64,000 nt of DNA from Diphasiastrum complanatum (lineage: Eukaryota; Streptophyta; Lycopodiopsida; Lycopodiales; Lycopodiaceae). The DNA lies in contig CM055103.1 of assembly GCA_029204225.1 (NCBI GenBank), positions 51,148,175 through 51,212,174 of the forward strand, read 5' to 3'. A program made the translations under genes and the position numbers. Position 1 is the first letter of the stretch. The number at the start of each line of letters is the position of its first letter. This document shows positions 20,706 to 32,096 of this stretch, piece after piece. The notes beneath the pieces are model-generated. The model ran no database searches, was not told the DNA's origin, and saw only the letters and a program-made list of their open reading frames with translations.

Positions 20706-21570
20706 GAGATGAGAGAGAGAGAGAGAGAGATGAAAGAGGTAAAAGAAAGTGAGTGTGTGTGTGTGGTTCCAAAAGGGTTCCAATCCAAGCTTGGTAGATC
20801 CTCCTTATGCCATAGCTCCAAGCTTCCTTCCAAGCACCTACACACATAGAAACAAGAACAAGAGGCAAAGTAAAAATGAAAAGGAGATGAATAATGAGGG
20901 AGAGGGGCAAGTTACCCCTTTTATAGGGAAGGGGTAGGCTTGAGAAAGTGGGTGATGTGTCCAAAACAAGTGTGAGAGTTGTTAGGGAGACTCTAGGAGA
21001 AGTAGAGTGAGAGGGTGAGGGTATAAGTGTGAGAGGGGTTTTTCTCGCAGAGAAGAGAACAAAAGACATAGAACAAAAGACATCATGTTTCCGTCGCTAA
21101 GAAATTTGAGGAACAAGTTTGCAGTTGCCTTCATAGCTTTTCTTAAGTCAGATTGTATTCCGCCACCATTGGCTTTTAATTCTCCAGCAGGCATTTTGTC
21201 ACGATAAAATATTTGGTGATGTCTTTTCAGCAGCAGCAGGACACACTAAGTTCTGATTTGTGCACTTGAAGACGTTCAGGTTTCTATAAACACTCCTTAT
21301 CGTATCAATCGTCTGAGCACAGAATTTCCTTAGGTGTCATATGGTTTATAAGCCACGTGGCAAAGTATGTAAGTTACATATTGATAAGTATGGAAGGTAG
21401 GTAGCTTAACACTTAATGTTAGCCACTTTCAAGTTGTATTTTCTTGTTTTACAACATTGAAATTCCCCCAAGTGTATTCATTAGATGGGAAAGGCTTTGT
21501 ATATGTCCATCTTATCTTTGCATAATTTTCATCAATTCCTAGGCCATTTTTTCTAGGGGTTGCCCATCCC
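20706..21570. other. Microsatellite-bearing non-coding sequence
   Basis: There is a (GA)n run at about 20,708-20,730, a (GT)n run at about 20,751-20,764, and purine-rich sequence to 21,070. Nothing coding was recognised. Confidence 0.6.
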
Positions 21571-21571
21571 C

Positions 21572-23442
21572 AATCATAGTGAGTGTGACACAAGGGTGAT
21601 CAGTCCTTTGGTTTCTTCTCCAATTTTTAAAAAAAAATTGAGCCTTCTTAATAGACCTTTAGAAAAAGCCTTCTTTTGGTACTATCTTTAAGCTTTAAGA
21701 AGCTTCTTCAGTTCAATATTCAAACACTCCTTTAAGTACATGCACATACCCTTAAAGTAGAAGGTTAGGTGTCATAACATACCATTTAAATGGTTCATCA
21801 TTAGATTCTACTTGTAGAATCTGCACATCAAACTATTAGCATTGATCTACAGTTTTCGTTTCTAGTATTCAAAAACTGATACCTACACAAACATTTCATC
21901 AATTGGAGTACCAAGCTCTAATGTTCAAATATGTTTCATACAAAAAAAATGGAAGATAGGATAGCCTTTATTCCGTTGTCATACTTGTCTGTACAATTTA
22001 CAAAACTACAAAAAAAGAACATGCTACTTTTTGTAGAAATGTCGCATTGAGTTATATTAGAAAGGGTAAATGGCTTCATGGAAATACTAAAACTCTTTCT
22101 AAGAATAGGATTGCCAAGGACGAATTGCAATGGCTTACCAACTTTCTATACATTAATGGTATAGATAAATCACAACATAACCCATTTTTTATGTGTAAAT
22201 TCTTTGCACGAAAATTGGCCATAAAAAGACTCAACAGTCTATATTTCACTCTGTTTCTCAATAATCATTCTAAGTACTCTGTCGAGGATTCCTTGTCACA
22301 CTTTAAAGACATTACTACTAAATCTTTACCAGAAATCTTCTTGGGAAACAATTCTCTACCGTACCTTCTCTGCAGCTTTAAAGCCCACAAAGTTTCATTT
22401 AGATGGATTACCAATGCTCATGATTGCCGTTTTACCAAGCTTGCCAAATTTCTCATAGGAGCTCTTGGTATGTTGTCACCATTCCTCATGGAAGGTGCAG
22501 GCCTTAAGGCGAATACATACAAGAGTATCCTAAGAGCAGATACAGTTTTACACTGGCAATGTGAGTCATCTATGGATTTCTATCTAAATCTACCATCTTT
22601 GATTACCAATATAATGGTTGCACATTCCATACATGATCTTATTTATTATAAATGGAATCACATACCTTAAGTTTTCAAATGGTCATGGGCTAAAAAACAA
22701 TCACAAGAATGGCACACTCTTGATATAGATCTACTATATCAATGGAACGATCTCCTGATTGATAATTGTATTGTCAAACTAGGGAACAAAACCTGAAGAC
22801 AAGTACGTGGTATTCCTATGGGTTTTTCTTGTTCACCTACTTGGTGTAATTGGTATTTATCCTCCTTTGAAGCACAATTTATTAACAAACTTGCTAAATT
22901 GGGCCACACCTCTTTCATGAATATCTTTCGACACTCATTCATATACGGTTATGATATTTGCTTCATCAATAACACAAGTTCTTTATGGATAAAACATAGA
23001 CGAGAACTCTTGAAAACCCATTTTGGATCTATCCCTTGGACTTTCTAGAAATAGAAAGAAAAACATTTGAAGGTAAGAAGGCCAACTTTCTAGATATATC
23101 TATTGCCTTTGATCAAAACTCTGGCCTTGTATGCCTCTCAAAATTTGATAAAAGAAGAGAACTACCCTTCTGTATTTACAATATATACATCTGGCTTCAA
23201 ATAGACCGATCTATAATTCATATGAGGTTATTGTTTTACAGGTCATTGTCACAATGTACTATTGTAACAAACAAGAGATGTTTATTAAAGAAGCTAGAAT
23301 TTTGGTTGACGCTTTTCAAAAAAATGGATTTATGAGAGATAAACTTTGTCTTATCATAAAAAATTTACTTATCTCTGAGTCCTTTCCAGGTATGTCTTAC
23401 TCTTTACCACATGATATTGATTGTCTTCTGGTGGGCAGTTAG
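21572..23442 (+). pseudogene. Penelope-like element reverse transcriptase relic (copy B)
   Basis: The sequence from 21,872 is collinear with window positions 1-1572 (offset 21,871), with 7 differences noticed over the 624 bp of the first long open segment. It has the same TAA after KWNHIP, the same TGA before the GIPMGFSC block, and the same frame change before the FLDIS block. The palm reads FIYGYDICFIN, so the catalytic first Asp is absent here too. Weak coding similarity may extend left to about 21,570. No GIY-YIG domain was found. Shared lesions show that the two copies derive from an already dead element. Confidence 0.78.
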
Positions 23443-23470
23443 CTATCCCTTATGCGGAGCTAACTGCCCC
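23434..23470. repeat. 12-bp inverted repeat at PLE 3' end (copy B)
   Basis: Same perfect arms as copy A (GGGCAGTTAGCT / AGCTAACTGCCC), with one loop substitution (TATGGGG to TATGCGG). Confidence 0.75.
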
Positions 23471-23504
23471 TGAAGAGATTCACTAACTGCGGGTTGGTTG
23501 GTGG

Positions 23505-23506
<2 letters not shown>

Positions 23507-23567
<61 letters not shown>
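23507..23567. repeat. (CT)n microsatellite, copy B
   Basis: A pure CT run of about 60 bp, longer and cleaner than its copy A counterpart. Confidence 0.95.
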
Positions 23568-23568
<1 letters not shown>

Positions 23569-24490
23569 GGAAGCTCCTTCGTTCAGTTTTACCCTGCTTC
23601 GCTACCAAACAAGTGCCTCTCCAAATATACAAGGTCCTTTAACATTCTACACTTGCATATGAAGGAGTTTTTTATTCTTAACTAAGTGGTCTTCCTACTT
23701 AAAATTCAAAAACATTTTATAAGACTTTTTAATGTTTAGATCCTAAATTGGAGGGAAATCAACTTTCCCTCTTCCACTCATACCTTCTAGGAAACCACTC
23801 AGCTTGACATTATAAGAACATATATTTTCGAGGCCATATTCAATGTCTCTCATGGAGCAAATTCGAAACGTCTGTGCCTATATTTCACGAAAACTACCAA
23901 AGAGATGTCGTAGAGCACAATATTTTCAAGAAATATAGAAGAACCAAATTGGAAACCAGTGCTACCGATTCCTCTTTAAAATGTTCATATTTCAAAACTT
24001 CATGGGGAGGTAAGGATCATAGAAAAGTTGATATACCTTCATATTTTCTTTTCTTGGAATACTAAGCTAGAGTACGTTTTTTGTTGACCCAATTTAACAT
24101 CTTTTCCCTAGTATAAGTTTTATATTTTTTATTTCTTTCTTTTTATTTTTCTTATGATCTTGCTTGTAGTTCTAGTTTTCCATGCCTATTTTTCACCTCA
24201 TTCCTTGTTTATACTTCATACCATTACTTATGTACTTTATATGCATTCTCTTCTTCCTGTACATATTTCTGGGTCATGGATGTTCTAGGTCAACAAATTA
24301 TAGGCTACACCATCGAAAATGATTCTCACACTTTAGCCACCTCATCTCTGTCTCACTATATCTCAAGCATACAAACATTCTTGGGAATACACTCTTTTCA
24401 TAAGAACTTCTACTTTGGGCCACACTCATATTTTCAACTTGAAGTTCTTCACTAGCATCACACAGATCCATTCCTACATATTGGGATTTT
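23568..24490. other. Non-coding part of composite unit B
   Basis: Collinear with copy A except for the missing 1.6-kb segment (junction about 23,843) and for 24,152-24,490, which copy A lacks. An open stretch at 23,874-24,065 matches copy A 3,590-3,790. No gene was recognised. Confidence 0.5.
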
Positions 24491-24493
24491 GTC

Positions 24494-24822
24494 AAATCTC
24501 AACCAATGGGATCAGCTCAAATCTCAACCGATGGGATCCACTCAAATCTCAACCGACGGGATCAGCTCAAATCTCAACCGATGGGATCAGCTCAAATCTC
24601 AACGACAAAATCAGCTCAAATCTCAACCGACGGGATCAGTTCTAATCTCAACCGACGGGATTAGCTCAAATCTCAACCGACGGGATCCACTCAGATCTCA
24701 ACCGATGGATTTTTCTCAGATCTCGACCGACGTGACTCTCTCAGATCTCGATCGACGCGACTCTCTTAGATTTCGACCGACGCGACTCCATCAAATCTCG
24801 ACCGATGCTTCTCATTCAAAAT
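24494..24822. repeat. 25-bp repeat array 1 (copy B, long)
   Basis: About 13 tandem units share the core ATCTCAACCGAYG, first with tail GGATCAGCTCAA and then with tail CGACTCTCTTAG. Six cores are exact RCCGAC by eye. One unit is shortened (AACGACAAAATCAG). The run of open codons across it is a by-product of the 25-bp period. Confidence 0.9.
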
Positions 24823-25469
24823 CCAACGAACAGACACGTCCCATCGCCAGCTGACGGCATCCATAAATGCCATCACCTCGATGCCATGTGCACCTCAGGG
24901 ACGTGCAAATTCTGAAGCTCTCTGGTGATGATCTACTAGCGATTTTCTAGGCTCTCCTACACGATCTTGGTGATCTCTTGTTCTGTGCATCCGTGCTTGC
25001 TTCCACACCATCTCCACCCAGTATCAGCCATCATTGTGTGTTTTCCATTGAGAGCGCCATCACCAACAATCTCAAAACCTAATATTGCCAATGGAGAACA
25101 AAGCATTTGAAACATTTCGCATGCTGAGGGGTAGTGTCACGCAAGCATTCAAAACGCTTCCGTTACACTATTGAGCATCACCTTTTAATCTTACACACTT
25201 TCCTTTCATCCTCTCCAAACACCCGTCTTAACCGAAAGCTACTTTCTTTACATCTCCCACTATCTTCATCCCTTCTGCTTAGTCACAACCATATACCAAC
25301 ATCTTCTTTTTCGGAACTTCTACCTTCCATTGTTCACCCCATACTTCGTTTGCCACACATCCTCCATACCCTTCTATCCACAACACCTCCACTTTCAAAC
25401 ACCTTCCTTCCCAACCTCAGATCCTCACAGTCCATTCCTTTTCGACCATCACTCCCTTCTGCCAGACTT

Positions 25470-25772
25470 TCCATTACATCTCAGCCGACGTCTTTCCATT
25501 GCATCTCAACCGACGCCTTTCCATTGCATCTTAGCCAACGCCTTTCCATTGCATCTCAGCCGACGTCTTTCCATTGCATCTCAACCGACCTTTCCATTGC
25601 ATCTCAGCCGACGCCCTCCGTGCCCATCTCAACCGACACCCTCCGATCAAAATTCAATCGACGCCCTCTGCTCCCATATCAACCGACACCCTCCAATCAA
25701 AACTCAACCGACACCCTCCGCTCAAATCTCAACCGATGCTTGTTAACCCTGTCTGAAATCTCGACCGACACC
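25470..25772. repeat. 25-bp repeat array 2 with RCCGAC cores (copy B)
   Basis: About 11 units occupy the same position as in copy A, one fewer because of a unit loss next to the CTTAGCC unit. Nine exact RCCGAC were counted by eye. The array ends just before the ATG at 25,807. Confidence 0.88.
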
Positions 25773-25806
25773 TTTTTCCAGATTCTTATTTCCCAGTTTT
25801 TTCATC

Positions 25807-26298
25807 ATGTCTACCAACCCTGCCTCCAGTTTTGATGACCCTGATGCCAATAAGCTCGACATCCAATTGTCCAAATTGGATATGACTGAAATGCAACACT
25901 GGTATCAATAGGCAGCATCCTTCTTTCAAGCCATTGAGTTCCAGATGCCAATCATGACCGGGTATCAAAGCCCGTACCTCGTGCATATGATATATGCCAA
26001 CTACAATGCTACAGCAAGGTTGTGCCAGCTCATAGTTCCTCCTATGAGGAACTATGTTTACAACATATCATTTGCACTGGCCGACTTGCAACCTTTTGGG
26101 TTCCCAAGAGGACCTAATGCTGTCACCAGGACACTTAAGAAAATTGAGCAAATAGCATATTTCAAATTCATTGACCCATCTGTCGCCAAGTGGAAAAACA
26201 AGGACGGATATCGAGTCGAAGCAATCAATGACCCACAACTACAAGCGGCATGTGTGTACTTGACAAAGTGCACACAACAACCAAGAACCAAGTTGTAG
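25807..26298 (+). pseudogene. Gag-like N-terminal ORF of an unrecognised retroelement (copy B)
   Basis: MSTNPASSFDDPDANKLD opens at 25,807. The same TAG as in copy A interrupts it at 25,909-25,911, and the same downstream domain follows, closing at the TAG 26,296-26,298. Only a few codons differ from copy A. This is a gag-like N-terminus by position only, with no family match. Confidence 0.55.
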
Positions 26299-27897
26299 AG
26301 GGTACCCATGTCCCTATTTCACATGATGGCAGATTCACGACTGCATGCCCAGAACCTCTATGATTGGGCATAGTTTATTTTGAACTGTGCAAAAAAGTAC
26401 AAATACACTATTTTCACATGTGGGAACAGGCTCCACACATGTGTGTTTATCTATATACAAGATTTTTGGCCTCTACCAAGCTTATTTTTGCATTTTTCAC
26501 ATGAACTGCCTTTATGAGTGCATTAAGACCAAGTAGCCGATAACAATACTCGGATATCTCTTGATAGATATCACCCTCCGCCAAGTCTAGAACGAGCCAA
26601 TGCTTGCGCACAAGGCATGGGAAATTCCCATTGAGTCAACAAAGTCCAAGCGTGCACGATCAAGAGCAACTTCACCAAAGACATCCCAACCTAAACGAGT
26701 AAACACCAGTATTCTCCCTCTGGTATAGAAGCAAAGAAGCCCACAACCGGACTCACAAGCAGCTGCCACCTCCGAAGCTCAAGAGGCCGATACCTCCAAG
26801 GCCCAGTTGCCAGACACAAGGCAACAAAGGATGCAAAAGAAGCTTCAAGCTGGAAGCACATCACCAATGGGATCAGTTTCAGATGGTTCCACCTCAGATG
26901 ATGGAAGCTCATCCACGGCCTCATAACCACCCTCACCACCCTCACATGTCATCGACGGTGGTGATGGAGCAACTACCTCTACACAAGCACCTGACATGAC
27001 AGTATCTCAAGTCACAGGTCTGCCAAATCAAGTCACCACCCCACCCACACTGATTACTATGCCAACGCCACCAACATCACCACCGACACAAGTTTTTTTG
27101 GGGGGGAGGAGTGGGGATATTCAGTCCCCAGGTCACGGAAGCGGCTCAAAACCACAGGCCCAACAAGTCCACACATTCGACACATCGCAATATTTTGATG
27201 TTGTGGACCAAATGGAAATAAGTGACGACGAACTAGAGAAGGAGAAGCAGCCAGGAAGAAGTCTGACCCCTCCACTAACCACCACCACCACAGTTACTGA
27301 CATCATCCCTCCACTACCTCCACCTCCACCTCCATCTTCAGCTCTAACACAACACTTATTTTTTGGTTTAACCTCACCATCCCACACTCTAGATCAGTAC
27401 CCAACTCTCGCTAACCCCGAAAAGCTCATTGAAGCAGCCAAGCGCTCAATGATAGGCCTATCCAAAACAAGCTACCACATGCATTGGTTGGTGAGCCGAT
27501 ATCAAATGCTCGAGAGCAAGGTCCAGTGTCAAGACCAAGAAAATGTGCGATATCAAAGGCTGGCTAAAGAAAAAACAAAAAGAGACAGTGGAAGCTAGAT
27601 CCGTGATGGCCGGGCAGAAATCCACTCTGGAAGAGGTCCAGCAACAACTGAAGCACCAGATGGTCCAAATTGACCAAGTCGATGCTCCTCTAGTCAAGCC
27701 CGAGGACATTCAATTTTGGGCCCCACAGGCCTCAACCATCTGAATGGAGAAATACGTGCGACTAATCCAAGAACGAAAAGCTGAAAAGAAAAATTTTCAA
27801 AACATTGTGGCCAAGCAAGAGAAGATCATCCTTGAGTCCCAGAAGCAGCTGGAAGACACCACGAAGGCCCTGTAGCAAGTCTTGGACAAGGTGAACC
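26299..27897 (+). pseudogene. Degenerate continuation: Pro/Thr-rich and coiled-coil segments (copy B)
   Basis: A 200-codon open stretch (26,996-27,598) covers the Thr/Pro-rich, acidic, polyproline and YHMHWLVSRYQMLESK parts in one frame, because the G run near 27,101 has a different length from copy A. A coiled-coil-like segment (KSTLEEVQQQLKHQ, QERKAEKKNFQN, KQEKIILESQKQLE) follows in another frame with a TGA at 27,741-27,743 and a TAG near 27,872. The stops shared with copy A argue for inherited decay. Confidence 0.5.
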
Positions 27898-27957
27898 AAT
27901 TATGGGACACGGCGTGCAAGGCCCAAGCAGGCGCTCAATCAACGAAGCCATGGGACA

Positions 27958-29256
27958 ATGATGGGAATGATGGAGCAGGGAATCAAGGCGGGAACCCACC
28001 CTTCAAATGAGAGCTCGGGATCGGGTGGTCAGAGAGCCATGGTTGCTTCTAGAACTTTTTTTCGACCCCCTCGCACTTTTAACCCCTCCTCCTACTCTGC
28101 TTTCAACTTTTTCAAAACATTCATTCCAACTTACCCGAAGCCCAACAAAGCCTACAAAGCCCAACGGGACGAGTTCCTCCAACAACTCCACTCCCCCGGT
28201 GTGGCGTATAACTTGTTGATCCCACCTCCTCCTAAACCTATCACCCCCGCACCCCTCTCTCCATATCATTCTATCCCTGACCTTCCAGAAACTAACATCG
28301 ACATGGGCGGTGATGATGACTTCCTGGCGGATCAACCAGAGACAAGAAGATTCTCGTCTGGGCAAGACACGGGCGTAGCTGAGCCATCAACAAATGAGCG
28401 AGCTAAAGAGAAAGATACGGGCACCAAGGCCCTAGATGATTATCTGACGAGGCCATCCCAACCATGTAGGACAACTTCCCCTACCAGGCCCAGAGGCAAA
28501 TTGGTTGACACAAGAGAGTTAGAGAAATTTGAGAGGAAATACCCTCCAAACATGAGGGGAGGCAAAGAAGACATCGATCAAAGCCAATACTCCACCAGGG
28601 CCGAGATCATTGTCGGTTTACAGCTACAACCAGAATGGCGAAATAAAGTCCTGAAGGATAGCAGGCGACTCCAAGAGTATATGAAGGCACCGACATGGAA
28701 GCGAGTGGATCCCTTCTACATGCCACTCAAACACATAAACCCATGGCCGAAAGAAAAGCCACGAGTGGAGTTGGTAAACTGGCCAGTCATTCCGGGAATT
28801 TCAGAGAGAACCTCCCCGGATGATCTAAGGTTGCAGGTACTCGACTTCGGGCATAAATACAAAACAGGTGCCGATCTTTGCGTGCAAGAAAGTGCCGAGT
28901 ATTGCAAATCCATGGCCTTTATAATGCAGCAAGATTGTTTATGGGATCGAGGCTTGGAGCCCATCAAAATCAACCCAAATGTAGCCCTCCTGTCGGAAGA
29001 AGACCATGAGATGATGGCCAGGCTATACTACAGAGCGGCCTTCATGTCGTCACACTATGTGACCATGGTGGAAGACTGGCAGGAAATGGGCTTCGTGGAA
29101 AAGGTAAGAGAATATCTGGGGCCCCTCAATTTTGGAAGTAAGCTCCGCTTCCAAGTTTTTGAAGCCTTGGGACAAAAGATGAGCGAGAGAAAACAAACGG
29201 CACGACGACAAGGCGAGCAAGACTTGCAAGAAGTTCTCAGGAAGGCTGGAATGTAG
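27958..29256 (+). CDS. 432-residue protein of unrecognised family (C-terminal ORF of unit B)
   Basis: An uninterrupted ATG-to-TAG frame, by far the longest intact one in the composite unit. The open frame starts at about 27,898, and the chosen ATG begins MMGMMEQGIKAG. Residues 1-100 are Gly/Ser- then Pro-rich (FIPTYPKPNKAYKAQRDEF, then LIPPPPKPITPAPL). Residues 100-180 are acidic and disordered-looking. From about residue 185 (LVDTRELEKFERKYPP) to the end it looks folded and largely helical, with Trp/Pro landmarks (QPEWRNKVL, APTWKRVDPFYMP, ELVNWPVIPG) and a basic C-terminus (MSERKQTARRQGEQDLQE). No CCHC, protease, RT, integrase or DDE motif was seen. It lies downstream of the coiled-coil segment in a +1 frame. 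It may be the C-terminal part of a non-canonical gag or a captured host gene. Confidence 0.55.
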   Translation: MMGMMEQGIKAGTHPSNESSGSGGQRAMVASRTFFRPPRTFNPSSYSAFNFFKTFIPTYPKPNKAYKAQRDEFLQQLHSPGVAYNLLIPPPPKPITPAPLSPYHSIPDLPETNIDMGGDDDFLADQPETRRFSSGQDTGVAEPSTNERAKEKDTGTKALDDYLTRPSQPCRTTSPTRPRGKLVDTRELEKFERKYPPNMRGGKEDIDQSQYSTRAEIIVGLQLQPEWRNKVLKDSRRLQEYMKAPTWKRVDPFYMPLKHINPWPKEKPRVELVNWPVIPGISERTSPDDLRLQVLDFGHKYKTGADLCVQESAEYCKSMAFIMQQDCLWDRGLEPIKINPNVALLSEEDHEMMARLYYRAAFMSSHYVTMVEDWQEMGFVEKVREYLGPLNFGSKLRFQVFEALGQKMSERKQTARRQGEQDLQEVLRKAGM

Positions 29257-29434
29257 CAGCCAATTGAGAGACTTCCAATTTTGAAAAAAAAATGAAAAAA
29301 GAAAGAAAAAAATAATAAGTTTTGTGGATAATAAGCACCTAGTTTTACCTTAGCAAACGAAGATCCACGCTTTTCCAAGTGCCAAGCGAAAGACATCGCC
29401 AGTGTTACAGTGGGTCCTGCAATAGAGTAGGGGT
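29257..29434. other. A-rich 3' flank of the 432-codon ORF
   Basis: A purine-rich run (about 29,281-29,320) follows the stop, resembling a polypurine tract or A-rich 3' end. Ten or so bp before 29,435 it gives way to copia sequence. Confidence 0.4.
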
Positions 29435-29818
29435 GGATTCAAACTTTTAGAGCTAAACTCAGAGATTTGGTTATGTAAAAATCCTTTACTTATGATACTA
29501 TCATGAAGGTATATTCCATGAATAGAGTAAACCTTAAAATAAAGAGAGACGTTGATCATTGAGGGAGAGAGTTAAAATAGCAATGATCGACCGTGCTTTC
29601 TAATTTTGACGGTACCACGTGTACCCAGTTCTAGAATTATCGGGCCGTCTTTATTTTACGAGCCCTTTGGGTGCTCTTAAGCAATTTTATCTTTGTACTT
29701 GTTAATTAGTGTGTATATACAGTTTATGGAGAGCTATTTCGTCTTTTGTCTTGTCTTGTTGCACTTGATGTTGTGTTGTGGTGATTGATTCAGTCAGGTT
29801 TTAAATTGTATTCTCGAC
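29435..29818 (+). mobile_element. Truncated copia 3' end with LTR (same family as 30,046-34,309)
   Basis: 29,438-29,475 reads as the last RNase H codons (TFRAKL..LVM, stop), followed by the same spacer and purine tract (GAGGGAGAGA) as the complete element nearby. A 248-bp LTR follows at 29,571-29,818, starting GTTAAAATAGCAATG. The LTR is clearly homologous to the two LTRs of the complete element but more diverged at its 3' end. The body to the left is missing. Confidence 0.75.
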
Positions 29819-30045
29819 TGGAACCCTGACTCCACCAAGGTCCCCATCCCATGTTGATGGGAAGTTGCACTAGAAGTCTTCCAAGGCTAGTTTTTTTTTA
29901 TTGCTATCATTTTTCTTTCCAGCATGTGCTCCACCCATGTCTCCTAATAATTTTCAAAGCATTTCATCTTAAAATTTGATTGGAGTCTGAAATTGATCCC
30001 ATAATGTTTGCATCTAAATACACCTCTTTATTATTTGATCTTCCA

Positions 30046-30296
30046 GTTAAAATAACAATGATCAACTTATACAGTGCTTTCTTATTTCGATGGCACTACG
30101 TGTGCTTAGTTCTAGAATTATCGGGCCATCTTTATTTTACGAGCCCTTTGAGTGCTTTTAAGAAACTTTATCATTGTACTTGTAGTTTAGTTGAATATAC
30201 AGTTTGAGGTGAGCTATTATGTTGTCTTGTCTTGTTGCACTTGACGCTGTGCTGAGGTGATTGATCCGGTCGGGTGTTTTAACTGTGTTTCTTAAC
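30046..30296 (+). repeat. 5' LTR of the complete copia element
   Basis: It begins GTTAAAATAAC and ends TTCTTAAC. The left edge is fixed by the sharp loss of similarity to the other LTR copies at 30,046. The right edge is fixed by the primer site one base later. Confidence 0.88.
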
Positions 30297-30297
30297 T

Positions 30298-30309
30298 TGG
30301 TATCAGAGC
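30298..30309 (+). promoter_or_regulatory. Copia primer binding site
   Basis: TGGTATCAGAGC followed by CC is complementary to the initiator tRNA-Met 3' end, the standard primer of plant copia elements. It lies one base after the 5' LTR. Confidence 0.92.
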
Positions 30310-31160
30310 CCTTGGTGGCTTGAATCACCAGACAAGAACAGAGAGCTGAGAATTCACGTCGGTTTGTTGGCTAGGAAGCACAAAACTGAGTCTGTGGAGA
30401 TTCGTGGGATTGCTCAAAACTGTAAGAAGATTCAAAGGCAGGGGATTGTCGGCTGAAACGAAAAGCTAAACGGAAGCATAAAACTCCATAGAAAGGCTGC
30501 TTACTGTGGATTCAATTTGAAGCCAATTGAAGATCTGTTTGAAGCAGGTGATGGCTGAGTGTAGGACAACCTGAGTGCAGTAGAAGGCTGCGAAAAAGTG
30601 GCTCAGAGAAAACTTGAGCATAGCTCAAGAAGTATTTTTTTTTCCTCATGACTAAAGTTTACAGCCATAAAACTGTGGATCTTTGGTTGTAGGAGATCAT
30701 TTCTGGCACTGTAAGTGCATGATGGAGGGCGCCCTATGCTGGGAAGATAATTCTAGAAGGCCGCTGACTGCCGTGGAGAGTTGGAGGAGAGCTTGAAGGG
30801 TTAGCCGTGGGTTTTTTTTTCCAAAACCCTTCATAATCTCCATAGCCGTGGAGAGAGGAGATGGCCGAGAGAGGTCGCGGACAGACCTTGCACGCCCTCA
30901 CCCATTCTGGAGTCTAGTGTATATAGGTCTTAGTGCTTTGAAGTGAAGCTCTAAATGCACGACCTCCTTGTGGATCGTTGGATCGAAGACAATGGTCACG
31001 ATGGAGTTCTCAAGAAGGAACGTGGACCACAGGATGGAGGATCATCGGTAGATGGGCTTTGAAAGGGTCCTAAAGAATTAAAAGACAAAATAGGCCTTCT
31101 TTTCATTAAAAAATTTCAAACTGAAAAAATTGTTGGATCCCAAGTTTTGTGAAAGGTGAA

Positions 31161-31181
31161 GTTTCTTCACACTGAAGAAAC
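31161..31181 (+). other. Conserved leader hairpin (copia)
   Basis: GTTTCTTCA-CAC-TGAAGAAAC is a perfect 9-bp stem with a 3-nt loop, 371 bp before the gag ATG. A related copia element (minus strand, 57,320-57,338) keeps an 8-bp version at nearly the same distance from its gag. It is a candidate RNA packaging or dimerisation signal by inference. Confidence 0.5.
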
Positions 31182-31551
31182 AGTTCAAAAACCCAAATTG
31201 CCCTTATTTTCACCTCCTTTAGCCTATTTTGGCCAAACGAAAGGCTATAGCCTCCAAACGAAGGGCACTCTGACTGTACCTACAAGTACGGTACACCAAA
31301 ACAGAGTAATCACCACGAATAAAGTGTTCGGAGCGTGCCAGAAGTGATTTCATCATTCCACTGGGCAGGTAGATGGGGGTTGGTGACGAGAAGCATTTCG
31401 GAAAGCGACGCCAGTTTGGCTTTCAATTTGGTGAAAAAGCGGCGGGTGGCCTGGTAAGCCAGAAATTGCAGGTCATTATTTGTGATTTCTGACATCACGG
31501 TTGGCTTTGACATACACTTTATAGCCTATAGGTGGAGTTTCAAGCAGTTTG

Positions 31552-32096
31552 GAGATGGCAAACATCAATGAGGCAATTTTGGGCGATGCAAGCAAACTTG
31601 ATGGGGCTTCTAACTACAACATCTGGAAATTCAAAATGAAGAGCATTTTGTTGGAGAAAGAGTTATGGGAGATTGTGGCAGGTATTGAAGTCCGGCCAAA
31701 TACCACTCCAAGTGACATGAGGGTTTTGATAAAAACGCACAGAGAGCATTGTCCTTAATCAATCTTTCAGTGAAAGACCATGTAATCACTCATATAAGTA
31801 ATGCCACGATGGCTAGGGGAGCTTGGGAAGCTCTTAGAATGAAATTTCAAACCTGCAATCCAGCTCGGACCATGTTCTTGAAGTCGAGATCAAACGTAGT
31901 AAGGATGGAAGAAAGTGAATCAGTGGGATCTTTCTTCACCAGGATAAAGGAACTAAGAGATCAACTTGTGGCGATCGGAGAACCAATCAGGGATGTTAAA
32001 TTGGTACATACCACAATGAGCGGTGTCTCGGAAGGGCTACAGATGTTTGTGAGTTGCATTGCTTTGAGGGAGAGATTGCCAAGACGTTCCACGAGA
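31552..32096 (+). pseudogene. Copia gag
   Basis: It starts MANINEAILGDASKLDGASN..IWKFKMK, the typical copia gag opening. One frameshift at about 31,735 separates it from the second part (LSLINLSVKDHVITHI, AWEALRMKF, RTMFLKSRSN..RMEESESVGSFFTRI). Homology to the related element's gag ends at LRERLP. The next codons belong to the segment normally found between integrase and RT, marking the internal deletion at about 32,085. Confidence 0.85.

Noticed and set aside
24494-24822. CRISPR-like look of the 25-bp repeats (constant core, variable tails)
   Set aside because: Repeat plus tail is only 25 bp, the tails fall into a few recurrent classes, there are no cas genes, and the context is plant retroelement. 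It is a diverged minisatellite.
1-29256. The two composite units as LTRs of one giant element
   Set aside because: They contain coding remnants and a PLE and lack LTR ends or a PBS. The 14-15 kb between them holds unrelated genes and elements on both strands.
31156-31347. Conserved 63-codon upstream ORF shared by two copia leaders (also 57,344-57,153 minus)
   Set aside because: Both frames start at GTG, not ATG. The similarity is explained by homologous leader DNA. The hairpin inside was kept as a separate observation.
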